From positions 1 through 64,000 of the forward strand of contig BBXU01000273.1 of the NCBI GenBank assembly GCA_001598975.1: DNA of 64,000 bases, written 5' to 3'. The notes beneath the pieces are model-generated. The model was given only the letters and a program-made list of their open reading frames with translations. It was not told where the DNA came from and did not search any database. A program made the translations under genes and the position numbers. The stretch is from Parachlorella kessleri. Its lineage: Eukaryota; Chlorophyta; Trebouxiophyceae; Chlorellales; Chlorellaceae. Within the stretch, counting starts at the first letter, position 1. Each line of letters begins with the position of its first letter. Below, piece by piece: positions 41,550-52,462 of the stretch.

Positions 41550-41989
41550 TGGCTGAGAACACACAGAAGGGGCGATCAAGCCTCGCAGCTCAGGAGTGTC
41601 GGAAGTTGCATGTCATGCAGAGCACCTGTCAGCCCGCGGAAAAATCTCCCTCACGCGGTGCCTTTTCATGAACTCGTCCGCCACCTAGCAACCAGTTCCG
41701 TGCTCCGTGTTCTGCCTATAGCCTCAGGACTGTGCACTGCGAGGCAGGCCAAGGCTGCTCAGTACACAAATCTGCAGCGATGGCTACAGATGTAAAGAAT
41801 ATTTTGAGTAAACCCGTCGGGAGGTGAGGTTTCGAACTGGGCAAACCAGGTTCGATCTGGGAATTGCAGGCTCTTTTCAATTGGGAAGCGGTACTGCAGG
41901 GCAGGATTCGAAGCAAATTGCATCTGGGGTCAGCTCAGCATGGAAAGTCACAGTTCAGGCCTTGACTGTGGGGCGCTTAGGGATGAACA
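41550..41989. promoter_or_regulatory. bidirectional intergenic region, PLPP6-like / CDPK
   Basis: 440 bp between divergent genes. It may also hold an upstream exon of the kinase, since the usual N-terminal myristoylation start is not seen downstream. A direct duplication (AACTGGGCAAACCAGG... versus GGTTCGATCTGGGAATT) is too weak to call. Confidence 0.35.
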
Positions 41990-44900
41990 ATGCTGCCTGC
42001 TGCCCTGTGCCCCTGCTGCAGCCCCAGTTTGGAGGCCGACTATACGCTGGGCAAAGTGCTGGGCAAGGGAGCATTTGGTGTGGTGCGCCTGGTGCTGGAG
42101 AAGCGCAGCGGCGAGCTGTTTGCGTGCAAGTCAATCTCCAAGGCCAAGCTTATCACCAAGGTGTGCAAGGCAGCTTCCACTGCGGGTTCCTCTGTGGCTT
42201 CCCTGGTTGGCTGCTGTGCCTACTTGGCTGGGTAGGTGGAGCACAGCAGCCTGTTGCCGCCGCAGCCATGCATATGAAGGTATGTATATGCATCACCAGC
42301 GCACCTGCCCCACAATAGAAGGCATTTATCTTTGACACTCGGGTGTGCACTTGTCTGCAGGAGGACGTGGAGGACGTTAAGAGGGAGGTGAGTTTGATGG
42401 CTGCTGGTTGTGGGCCTTTATTGCCATGAGGCAGTCCATGGTGCCATGTGGCAGTCCAGCCCAATTCAAACTTTGGTTTTCATTAAGTGCTGCCTCCCCT
42501 GCTAGCAGGTTGAGATCCTCCACCTGTTGACTGGGCATCCCAACATAGCTGGCCTGAAGGCGACCTATGAGGATAAGCACAGTGTGCATCTCATCATCGA
42601 GTATTGTAAAGGTGGGTTGAAAAACTGTGCGCGTGTTGCAGTTGGAGCCTCATGTGGTTGATTGCACTACTTGTTCACCCTTTCATCAGGCACGGTTCGA
42701 CCACCGTTTATTTAGAGCGCAGCAAGCCCAAACGGTGCTGCTTTTCTCCTGGTGCGCAGGTGGCGAGCTTTTTGAGCGCATCATTTCCAAGGGCACATTC
42801 TCTGAAGCGGAGGCAGCGCGCTACTTCCGGCAGATGGTAGAGGTAGGCAGTTTTTTTGGCTCCCCTCGATTTGAAAAAGTGGTCCTTAAAGCTGTTGGCC
42901 TTAGTTGGCAAGCCTCCTGCTTGAAGCCAAGCTACACTGGAGGTTCTTGTCCTCTTGAACTCTTTTGCTCGCTGTGGCAACCAAGGAAGGTGAGTGGCCC
43001 CATGGTGTGACCTGCTTCCCTTGTCCTATCCTGCTTCCTTACTGGTTTGACTGCATGCAGGTCGTACACCACTGCCATGTCAGCGGTGTGATGCATCGTG
43101 ACATCAAGCCCGAGAACTTCCTGCTGACAACCGAGAAGGATGACGCAGAGCTGGAGGCCTGCGACTTTGGGCTGTCTGCCTACTTCCGCCCAGGCCAACG
43201 CTTCACACAGCTTATTGGCAGCGCCTATTATGTGGTGCGCCTTTGCTTGGAGTGCAGTCGGCTCCAGAGGTGCACCCGGAAGAAAGCGGTCTGAAGGTTT
43301 ATAAGCCCGCCTTTGTTGATCTGTACTGATGACGTACCAAATTGCGGCACTGAAAGGAGCTGTTTGGGTTTGCGCTGCTATGGGTCCACAATGAAGGTAG
43401 ATGCGTTCCCTTGGCCTGCAGGCGCCTGAGGTGCTGAGCCATAACTACAGCTACGAGGCTGACCTGTGGTCCTTGGGGGTCGTGCTCTACATCTTGCTGT
43501 CAGGTGTGGCGCGGGCTATTAGAAGATCGTATTTAGGATGCGATGAAGCTGACAAGAATATTTCAGGCAGCAGTACGGCGGGTGCTAGCTGCCTCAACTA
43601 GCAAGGCAGAGCACAGGGAAACAAGCGGCATTTCTGTTTGGCCTTCAATGGAGCATGGAGTGAGCTAGCTGCACTGAAGAGCACGTGTTCAACTGTACTC
43701 CGGTCATAGTAGCAGGAGGCAAACAAAAGCTGCATGCGCGCTTGCCTGCAGGCATCCCACCATTCTGGGGGGATAATGAGTCAGAAATCTTTGGCCGCAT
43801 CAAGGCTGGTTACGTGGATTTCGAAACGGCGCCCTGGCCCTCCATTTCATCTGAAGCCAAAGGTGTGTTGGACTGCATTGTGTCAAGATCTATTCCATGG
43901 CCTGGACACAATCCTACTGAGCATTATGTGCTGTGGATTGGAAGCTCAGGCTTGTCACACAAGTTGTCTGAAGTTATGGACCTCTTCTGTACTGTCAGCC
44001 TGCTGCGCTAGACTCATTGACGCATACCCCACCCATATCCTACTTTTGCGTATGCAGATCTGGTGCTGCGCATGCTGACTAAAGACCCAGCGGCACGCAC
44101 CAAGACCGACCAGATGTTGAAGCACCCGTGGCTCGTGCGGCATGGCGTGGCCTCTGAGAAACCGCTGCCGCCTCTGGTTATCACGCGTATGAAGAAGTTT
44201 GCTGGGCTAAACCGCCTCAAGAAGGTGGGATCCCTTATTAGCATGGTTTGAATGAGGAGTTGTGGTTTGGAAGGTGTGATGACCTCAACGTGGGGGACTT
44301 ACCTGAGAGTAGGGGATCTTAACTTGGTGGACATTGGGTTACTGTTCTGGGTCCGATGTACTTGCACTGGTAAGCACCGGTAAGCTTAGGGACCCCAGGC
44401 AGGGCATCTGGACCCCCTAACAGCTATTGGAGGGAGTTGCATCAGTAAAGTGTGTAGGCTCAGGCTTTGCATGCTTGCAAGCCTTCCAGGCCTGCTCATT
44501 GCAGTGACGGCGGGCTCTTGCAGTGCAAAGTTGTAAGGCCTGAGCCCCCTTGTCACTGGAATGTCTGCCCGCTGCGCAGGCCGCCATCGTGACCGCAGCC
44601 AAGTACCTCAGTCCTGACCAGATAGAAGGGCTGCGGCACATGTTCGAGTCCTTTGACCGGAATGGTGTGTATTCATTGGTGGGGGTAGACCAGGGCATAG
44701 ATTGGTCGTTTTGAGGCAGCCTTCTAAGGATGTGATGACTTACTCATGACTAGCCTTCCGACTAGCCCGGTCTACTTACCTTAGAAAGCTGTGCAACGTG
44801 CATAGATCCTAAACCTGACACTGGTTGAGGATACATTACCTTGCAATGCTTACCGCAATCCTCCAGGGGACGGCTCCATCTCCTTGGCGGAGCTGCGCGA

Positions 44901-46211
44901 AGGGCTCTTGCAGATGGACAGTGCGCTGACAGAGACGGAGCTGCTACAGGCAAGGGGTTACGACAGCATCGACCTGCACTACAGTGATCGGACCTGCTGT
45001 ACTTGCTGAAGGTGGCGTTGCATAGCGACTTCTGAGGTGAGCAGCTATAATGGCCGTGTAGCACCGCATCCAGCACCGACTCCTTCGTCTAGTAACCGCT
45101 ACTTGGTCCACATGTGCAGGTAATGAAGGATACAGATGTTGACAACTCAGGAGCGATTGACTATGGGGAGTTCCTGGCAGCAACGATCAATATGAGCATG
45201 CTAGAGAGGGAAGAGGTGAGACCAACTAGCTCGTAGGCAGGACCGGCACCTCCTACATGGGAGCTTGACAGTGAGCTTGCAGGCGTCTGGACTGTTGCTC
45301 ATAAATGTCCTTGGAAGGATACTATGAGAATGGCTTGTATGCTGGCTTGTGGCTGCTGGGTGGTTGTTTCAACTAAATTTCAGGATGGCAAGGCTGGCGC
45401 GATGGTAGACGGGTGATGTTGCCTTTGTACAAACCAGGGAAGCCCTTGGTGGACCCCTGCAGGTGCTCATGAAAACCTTCCACGAGCTTGATAGGGTGAG
45501 GTTTGGGGCTTGGGCCCTGCCCAGAAAATTTCGTGCCACAGGGGTGAACACATTGGCACAGTGAAGAATTGCTCTAGATTGAAAATAGGAATTGCTGTCA
45601 CCCATCGTTCTGTGCTCTGCTTGCTAGCTGTGTGGCATATCTTCTATCAGAGTCTTCCCAAAGGAACTGTACACCAGTAAGGTTGCACAACGGGCAAGAA
45701 GCTCTGGTTGCAGGACGGCAGCGGTTTCTTGTCGGCTGACGAAATCGCCGCAGCTGTTGGGGATATGAGCAGCTTGTCTGCGGACGACATCAAGGCTATG
45801 ATCCAGGAGCATGATGTGAACGGGGATGGTGTGATTGATTACACAGGTGAGAGTATGTGTTGCTTTTCTTGGAAACCTGGGGTGCAAGGAGAGGGCCGAG
45901 CGGCAGCTTGTGCATGCTCGATGACATCTAGTGGCTGTGCAGCCCAGGGCCGGCGACTAACTAAGACGTGCGTCAAGTGCTAATTGCACATTAAGTGTTT
46001 GTGTGGGTTTATGGTATGACTTTTCCAGGACATTCTGCATGTGTGGGGTGACGTACTGATGCTGCAACAGGGGCTGGTTGGCTGGTATTGGGGGTTTCCT
46101 ACGCTCACTGTGTCTCTTCTTTCCTGCCCAGAGTTCATCACCATGCTGCGGGAGAACGACAGCACATTAAAGAGGGCAGCTACCAGCCTGCGTACCAAGG
46201 GGCTGCGCTAG
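41990..46211 (+). CDS. CPK: calcium-dependent protein kinase (CDPK) with four EF-hands
   Basis: A Ser/Thr kinase fused to a calmodulin-like domain that couples Ca2+ signals to phosphorylation. From ATG 41990 the protein begins [13 protein letters not shown], a Cys-rich stretch that could be acylated; a longer upstream start is possible. Kinase motifs in order: [11 protein letters not shown] (Gly loop), FACKSISK (ATP Lys), [37 protein letters not shown] (catalytic loop), DFGLSAYF (DFG), [32 protein letters not shown] and [12 protein letters not shown] junction segment follows ([19 protein letters not shown]), then EF-hands [41 protein letters not shown] and [14 protein letters not shown]. Each loop has Asp at position 1 and Glu at 12, so all four should bind Ca2+. 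The stop TAG is at 46209-46211. About 13 introns; the one inside EF-hand 2's exon junction (after 44949) has a GC donor. Confidence 0.93.
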
Positions 46212-46939
46212 CTAGGCGGCAGTTCGGCCACCTTACATGCACCAAGACCTTTGCTTTAGTGGGACGGCTGGGCTGCTAGGACAATGCCTGCAGGCCTGCC
46301 TTTTTTGTGTCCCGTGGGGCCGTCACAAGCAGTGGACGCCTCTACACACCTTTTGACTGTATAGCTATCAATCTGTTCCCCACATGTCTATGCGGGTGTC
46401 CCTGCAAATGTGCAGGCCTTGTTTGTACTCTGTTAGCGGTGCCAATGCTTGCAAGCTGTGAACTCCAAGCCGACGGGGAAGGAGTACTAAATGACATGTG
46501 TCTATGTTCAAGGTGCCGAATGATTTCCCCAGGCAATGCGACAATTTTGGATATGTCTCACCAATGGGTGTCAGGACTGTGCGTGCTTACTGTGAAGTAC
46601 TTACCCTCCCTTACTCTCATTGGCAACAGTTTGTAAATGGAGAGCAACATTGCACAAAAAGGGATGGCACCTTGCCCAGCTTGCCCACTAATGGCACAAG
46701 ACCAGCTGTGCTGTAGCGTGTAGCAATAGGACTCATTTGGGCACGTACCTCAGTTATAATATACATGTTCGTTCAGGTTGGTAACACCTGCCTGTCAAGC
46801 AAGAGGAGCCTGTCAAGCAAGGGAGTGGCTCCCTGGCTGTGCGCCACATGCATGGCCATCCTTGCCATAGCATCACGACTTGCGCTCCGGCAGGGGAAGG
46901 TTCAGCTCCAGCTTTCCCTTCTGTGACGCTTGGACTTGC
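46212..46939. other. 3' region of CDPK
   Basis: 728 bp, convergent with the weak minus-strand gene at 46940. No coding frame with support. TGTAA at 46632-46636 is a candidate poly(A) signal about 420 bp after the CDPK stop. Confidence 0.45.
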
Positions 46940-47733
46940 CTACTTCTTAACACCAAAGCTCTCTACCATGACCTTGGCGTCATGGGTAACATGTCCTGGT
47001 ACCTCGGAGGGCAGCTTCTCATTCATCTGCACCAGGCCAAAGTAGTAAGCTTGCAGTGCTATCATCCTGGCTTCCTTCAAAGCCGACCTTAAATGGCACC
47101 AAAAACTGTCAGAGGGCTCATATGCCGATGCACAGACTCTGCATTGTAGGCTTTCATTTGCCAGTGCCACATTTAGTTGCATAGATGCAGGTAGACCACT
47201 AAGTGCGGTTGTAGTGCCTGTGCTATCTGCACTCACCCGATCCCATTCCTCCACCCCTGTGCGCTTCCCGACTAGCTTGACAGAATGGGGGCTTGTCGCT
47301 ATCTCATGCATCTCTTCTCTGGCTGCTGCAGCGTAGTTAAGCTTGTGGGGGTCATGGTGCTGCAGTCAGGGCCAACACTATAGCCGGGTAACTCTATCAG
47401 CAGTCGGGAGCCCTGGAAGGGCGCAGCACCCCGGCCTCTGGATAGTGAAGGGTTCCAAAGGAACTTGTGAGGGCCTTGGAGAGTTCATGGTCGGCTGCAC
47501 TCATGCCTTGGGACCAGACTGTCTGCGCTTTGATGACTTCCTGTAAACCTGCAAACCTGAGGGGGGTGGCACGTTGCAGGCTTCGCCAGTGGCCCGTGGA
47601 CGTGGACGGTGCCAACTTTGGCAGCGTGGATATGCAACGGGATGTCCGCTTCGCTTGGTTCCTTGTGGACTGTCGTTGAGGGGCCGGGCTCCGGCACCTC
47701 AGGGCGAGGGGGCGCTTGAACATTGTCTTCCAT
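46940..47733 (-). CDS. uncharacterised small multi-exon protein (tentative)
   Basis: Three minus-strand stretches look coding and lie in order. The 5' one (ATG 47733) reads MEDNVQAPPRPEVPEPGPS. Next comes EVIKAQTVWSQGMSAADHEL and SKALTSSFGTLHYPEAG (about 47549-47430). A third exon (47355-47238) reads HHDPHKLNYAAAAREEMHEI, ATSPHSVKLVGKRTGVEEWDR and ends at GTGAGT. The last (about 47080-46940) reads EARMIALQAYYFGLVQMNEK and ends ESFGVKK with TAG at 46940. The joins between the third and last exon are phase-consistent if the acceptor is TTGAAG|GAAGCC. The join after the first stretch is not resolved. I do not recognise the family; the helix-rich composition suggests a small complex subunit. Confidence 0.4.
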
Positions 47734-48217
47734 GGCTTCAGAGTAGATACAACTGCTATACATACCTTCCTACTCCATCTCGGATCCACCAAGTGAGGAG
47801 CACAAGCACTTGGACGATGTACTTCCACGTCAGGTGTCCACGTCAGCCTTTTGCGCCTTGTCCAATGAGACGCACCAAGGAAGCTGCAGTGGAGCCAATC
47901 TCCAGCGTATGCTACATGTTAAATAACGCCATGCATAAAGCGGTGGGCTGCCCATTGAGTCCAGGAGGGTGGCCGAGCTGGGTGTGAATCTGCAAGGGAG
48001 GGCAGGCGTGCCACTCTACTTAGCCCCTTCTCATGGCCCAACAACCCCTGCAAAGGTCGTCAGTGACTCCAAAGGCTTCCGATGAGGTACAGGCATGGTG
48101 CTCGTTGGCTCTCTGGCGGTCGCTGCACCGCTCCCAGCCCAGCCCACGATCTCAGTCCTGATCAGGTCATGACTAGTTGGAGTTAGACCTTAAGCTCGAA
48201 CCCAGGAACGGCACCGC
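47734..48217. other. spacer between two tentative genes
   Basis: 484 bp with no supported coding region; likely 5' flanks of the two divergent candidates. Confidence 0.3.
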
Positions 48218-49096
48218 ATGCAGCAGGACATACAAATACACGCCTTGAGCATCACCAGTGAATCACCATGGTTGAGGCTAGATGCGACTTCACCTGTGCA
48301 GGACGCTGTGCTAGAGTGGGATGCATCAAGCATTGATCCCCCGGAATCCCCCCTGCGACCCTCGACGTCAAGCTGGTGCCTGTTGAATCCTGAGGGCTGC
48401 TGCCAGGCGCCGGAGACGCCCTTTGTATGGGATGATGCAGTGGTGATAGGCAGGCAGGTAGCAGCCTCAAGTAGCCTTAGAAGCCACAGCATGGCCACTG
48501 CCAGCGGTGCGGTTGAACCGGTGAGAGCCCACAGTTTGCAGCAGCGTGCGGGACAAACCAGGGACACTGAGGCTACTTTTGCTCAGAATGATGCCCCCAG
48601 AGCACCTGCTGTGCTATTGAGCGCAGACTGGCAGCAGTGGCCCCCACCAGAGGCCCCATGGCAGCTGGCAGCACAGCCCGATCACAGCATGCAAAGGGGC
48701 AATAGTGCAGGCGGACCAGACGAGCTGTGGTGCGTCGTGGCGGGCCGCGCGAGACCGCAGCCTGCTGCTGGGCAAGCTCAGCAGGGACTGCAGGAGGCTC
48801 AGCAGGCAGCTGACTGTTCCCACCATCTGCAGCAGCAACACCTGCAACCAGGGCAGCAGCAGCAGCAGGCATTGCCTGGCCTGCCACGGCTGCGCAGCAT
48901 CCGCACTGTGCCGGAGGGCGGGACACATTTGCACAGGCGGCAGGTGTTAGCCAACAGGGCAGAGGAACTTCTGAATCAGGGGTGGTATTACGGGAGGGCA
49001 GGCGCCGGCGGACTTTTGGAAGAGCCAGGCAGCAGCGTGAGGGAGCGCGTGAGGAGGTGGTGGTGGGGCTGTAGGCCACCTGGGGGAGCCTCCTGA
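48218..49096 (+). CDS. Gln/Ala-rich hypothetical protein, single long frame
   Basis: An uninterrupted ATG-initiated frame of 292 codons, the longest intron-free frame in its neighbourhood. Composition is low complexity: Gln-rich around residues 180-225 (HLQQQHLQPGQQQQQ), Pro-rich in the middle, Arg/Trp at the end (VRERVRRWWWG). No domain recognised. Because this genome is intron-dense and GC-rich, such a frame can occur by chance, and frames on both strands here are open for long stretches. It could be a regulatory or disordered protein, or an exon of a spliced gene. Confidence 0.35.
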   Translation: MQQDIQIHALSITSESPWLRLDATSPVQDAVLEWDASSIDPPESPLRPSTSSWCLLNPEGCCQAPETPFVWDDAVVIGRQVAASSSLRSHSMATASGAVEPVRAHSLQQRAGQTRDTEATFAQNDAPRAPAVLLSADWQQWPPPEAPWQLAAQPDHSMQRGNSAGGPDELWCVVAGRARPQPAAGQAQQGLQEAQQAADCSHHLQQQHLQPGQQQQQALPGLPRLRSIRTVPEGGTHLHRRQVLANRAEELLNQGWYYGRAGAGGLLEEPGSSVRERVRRWWWGCRPPGGAS

Positions 49097-50230
49097 GAAC
49101 TGGCACAGGTGAGGATGCTAGGCATGCATAAATGCCCTTCCTTACCAATAATGCTTATAGCATGGACGTGTCGCACCATATCTCCCTTGGCTGCACACAG
49201 CTGCTCACCGTGTGCTGTACTTGTGTCCTTGCATCCCAGCGGGATCCCGGCTGTACTGCTGCCAATGCTGGGCAGAACCATGCGTGGATGTCCGCAGATG
49301 TGTATCATAGCAGTTGATGCAACTTTACCTGCGTTGCTGGTATGGTGCTGGTGCGAGCTGGGACTGCCGTGGGTGAAGCGGGACCCTCACAGCCTAGGCT
49401 TTAAGTGGGGACATACGATGGACTGCATCATGTTTGAATGCTGCCAGTGCCACAGACATGGGACCTCGGTGCAATTGCCTGGTGGCTGACCGGTGTGGCA
49501 TGCATTCTTGCTCGTACCGCTTGTTATCCTGGCCCCCCTTGCTAATACAAAGCTAAATCAAGGGTTCATACGCAGGATAACCGGTGTGGGTACCACAACA
49601 CTGCTGTCCGTTGCTGCAGGTGAGAGTACCCCAAGATCCTCTGTCACCTCGTCGACTCTATTCCAGCAGTCTACCGCCACCCAACTATGCTGCGATGACT
49701 CCCCACCGGTCAAATTTAACCTATGAGGGTGCAGCACTGATAGGGCATACTTCCAAAAGCTCTGTGGTCAATACCATGCCAAGACTTGGCGATGCAAGTG
49801 GCCAGAATCATGGCAACGTCTGCTTGTAAATTGCGCACGGTGCATAGATAGAGAGCACGACTGTGTGTGGGTAGTGTAGTTTCTCGTCGACACAACACAG
49901 TTGGCGGTGATAGTCAACATTTATTGGCCCTGGGGTGCCCACAGCAGGCTGCAGAAGCCAATGCCTCAGGCTGCCACCTCCTGGTATGTTCAACTTGTCC
50001 AGCTCTGTAATGCTTCAGTGAACAGGTCTCACACACCTTGGTCACCGAGCCAAGCCTCAAGCATAATGACGCTTTTTGGCCGCATGCAAACCCAGCCTCG
50101 CACTTCAACAAAACTGCAAGATGTTCCCTGTCCTACACCTGCCACCCTACGAACCGCCCACAGAAACGAGATTTTCTAAACCTAGTATACATGCCCCACT
50201 TCCGTTTTCTGCTCCCCTACTGCACATGCT
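49097..50230. other. 1.1-kb interval without recognised gene
   Basis: Short open frames only, with no conserved motif or consistent splice joins. The right end is the 3' flank of the small LEA gene. Confidence 0.4.
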
Positions 50231-52123
50231 TCACTTGCCGGCAAAGCCTAGCTTCTCCTTTGCCACCTCCACAGCCTCAGAGGCCTTGGCTGCCACGCTG
50301 TCCAAGCTCTCGGCAATGTTGGCGCCGGTCTCCCGCATGGCATGCACCGCCCCATACTGCACATAGCAGGAGCTTGGCGTGCTCAAGCTTAGCCTCACCA
50401 AAGGAGTCAACAAGCACAGCCCCTCTAGCAAATCACGATTCTGCGCTCAAGAAGGCGATGCTTCCTGTTTGCCCGCTGCTGCTGCTTGGCACGTCGGGAA
50501 TGTGCCCTCCAGCGAGCTGGCAGCCTAGCTGAACTACCCCAACATGTTTGCCAACAAATCCAGGTTTAACATGTATCAAGTAGGACAGCCCTGCCTGAAG
50601 AAGGGGGCAGGGCACAGGCCAAGGGACCGGTCCAAGGTGACCTCACCCACCTGAGCCTCCTGCATCTTGTCTGATACTGCGACGCTCACGTCATGGGCCT
50701 TGACAGTTAGGTCATCAGCCTCAGCCCTGGCCCTGCATCACTAAGCGATGCACACTCGTCAGCCAGCTACGCATCCACGCACGAGCATCAGCAATCGTCA
50801 TCCAGTCGGACAGCAGTCATTGCTTGGCCAGGGGTGCAGGAATGCTGCAGAGCAATCTTTGCGTCACCTTTGAAGAGGGTGATGAATGGTCAACTTGTGA
50901 GCAGCACTGTGCCTGACGCAATGTTCAAAGGTAGATCACGCACAGATGTAACACCCAACCCGGCACACGGCAGAAGGCAGCCAGCCTAGACAACACAGCA
51001 GCAACACAAGCGCAGCACGAGCCCAGGCCGACCACTGCCGGCTACAACAACGCATGCCCGCCAGCTTTGCCTGCCAGAAGCCCGCTCCGTGGCGGTCATG
51101 CCGCTCTCCTGCTCCTTGCGCAAGCTGGCTGAGATGTCGTCGGCCTTGCGTGCGGCAGCATCCTTGAGCTCAGTTGCCTTCTCCTTGGCGGCCTCGCCTA
51201 GGCCCTCTGCCTTGGCCCTGGCAGTACCGGCAGCATCCTCGACCCGCTGGCCTGCAGTAGGTGGTCCATACATTTCACACATGCACTACTGCTTCTGGCT
51301 GCCTGGGGCACAAGTGTGGGAATGGACCTATGCCTGCCCACAGTGCTGGGCTGCATGCACATGGTCGTAAACTTTGAGGCGCCTCCTGGCCAGGACAGTG
51401 TTCAGTAGGATTGGAGCAGAAACTCTTCGTCTCTGATGCCAAACACAAAACAGCCGCCAGCTTTGCCACTTTTCCCAGGGACATGTGGGAATGAGTCTAG
51501 CCTGCTCAGGCATGCGGTGTGCAGCTTCCCTACCTCCTTCACGCATAGCCCCCACGGCGTCGTGCTCTGCATGCTTTGCCCTGTCGGCGGCCTCATTCAC
51601 AGCGCCCCTTACTTTTGCCCCAGCGGCGGTCTCTCCTGTTGCATCGGCGCCGGAGTACTACAGGACAACAGGGCAGCGGGCTTGACGACTGCTGTTTCGC
51701 TGAAACAATGCCAAACTCACAGGCAGGTGCGGCGTTTATAGATAGCAGCTCAGCAAGGCCAGGCAACAAATTTGGCTTACTGTGACGGCATCACTGACAC
51801 AAGCCACCTGAAACTCGCTGCAGCACTGTCATACAATTGTTGCAACAGCGATTTCTGGGCAACAAGGAGCTGCGCACTGGCGGAGGTGCAGCACAGAGTG
51901 CAGCACTCACAAAGTCATACGCAGCTGCCTGGCCCTGCAGGTCTGGGCTGTAGTTCTTGCTGAGACCGGTGTCCTGCAAAGAGGCGCAAGTGCTTCACTA
52001 AGCAGGAGCCAAGTAGGAGCCAAGGCCTCAGGTGATCTGCCAGGCGTTTCTGCAAGGCAACATCAGTGTCGTGTGTCGTGCAGCCCAGCTCGGAAGGCCT
52101 TCCTATCGACCCACCTTCTGCAT
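50231..52123 (-). CDS. small LEA-like protein, 194 residues
   Basis: Six exons join in phase: 52123-52115 (only MQK), 51973-51911, 51657-51534, 51251-51071, 50732-50651, 50356-50231. The protein begins MQKDTGLSKNYSPDLQGQAA and continues through Ala/Glu/Lys-rich amphipathic stretches (NEAADRAKHAEHDAVGAMRE, DAAGTARAKAEGLGEAAKEK, ATELKDAAARKADDISASLR). It ends SVAAKASEAVEVAKEKLGFAGK. Composition and helix pattern match LEA group 3-like or related hydrophilic stress proteins. No Cys or Trp is seen, and there is no signal peptide. The intron after exon 4 has a GC donor (GCAAAG at 51070), which is needed to keep the frame. Head-to-head with the LEA gene at 52463, so a shared stress-responsive promoter is plausible. 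Confidence 0.8.
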
Positions 52124-52462
52124 CTTGGCTTGGTCGCAGAGAACAATCGGCGAAATTATATGAGTGTTTGGAATACAGACAGAGCTGCAGATTGAGAAGT
52201 ATGCAATGAGTCTCCAAGCGGATTTCTGTAACGGGTTTTGCCTACCTGGGTTCAGGGAGGCGCACTGAAGCTATGGTGAAGGGGGGACTGGACACAGGCG
52301 TTGGTAATGCAGCATAGTGCGGCCCCACCTAAAAACGGCTCTACTTCATGTATTCAGTGCGTATTTCTCCTGGGAACATATCGATCGACGTTTGACAAAG
52401 ACAAGAAACGCTTTGCTACCCGTTTTTGCTAGCCCGAGTTCATCTAATCCTCAAGAGTGATC
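52124..52462. promoter_or_regulatory. bidirectional promoter region between two LEA-type genes
   Basis: 339 bp separate the two divergent ATG codons. Both genes are LEA-like, so co-regulation from this interval is likely. It contains no coding frame that joins either gene. Specific stress elements cannot be assigned by eye. Confidence 0.5.

Noticed and set aside
48573..49148. Long minus-strand open frame (191 codons) opposite the Gln-rich frame
   Set aside because: Mirrors the GC-rich low-complexity plus-strand frame, has no motif, and spans the region only because stops are rare there.
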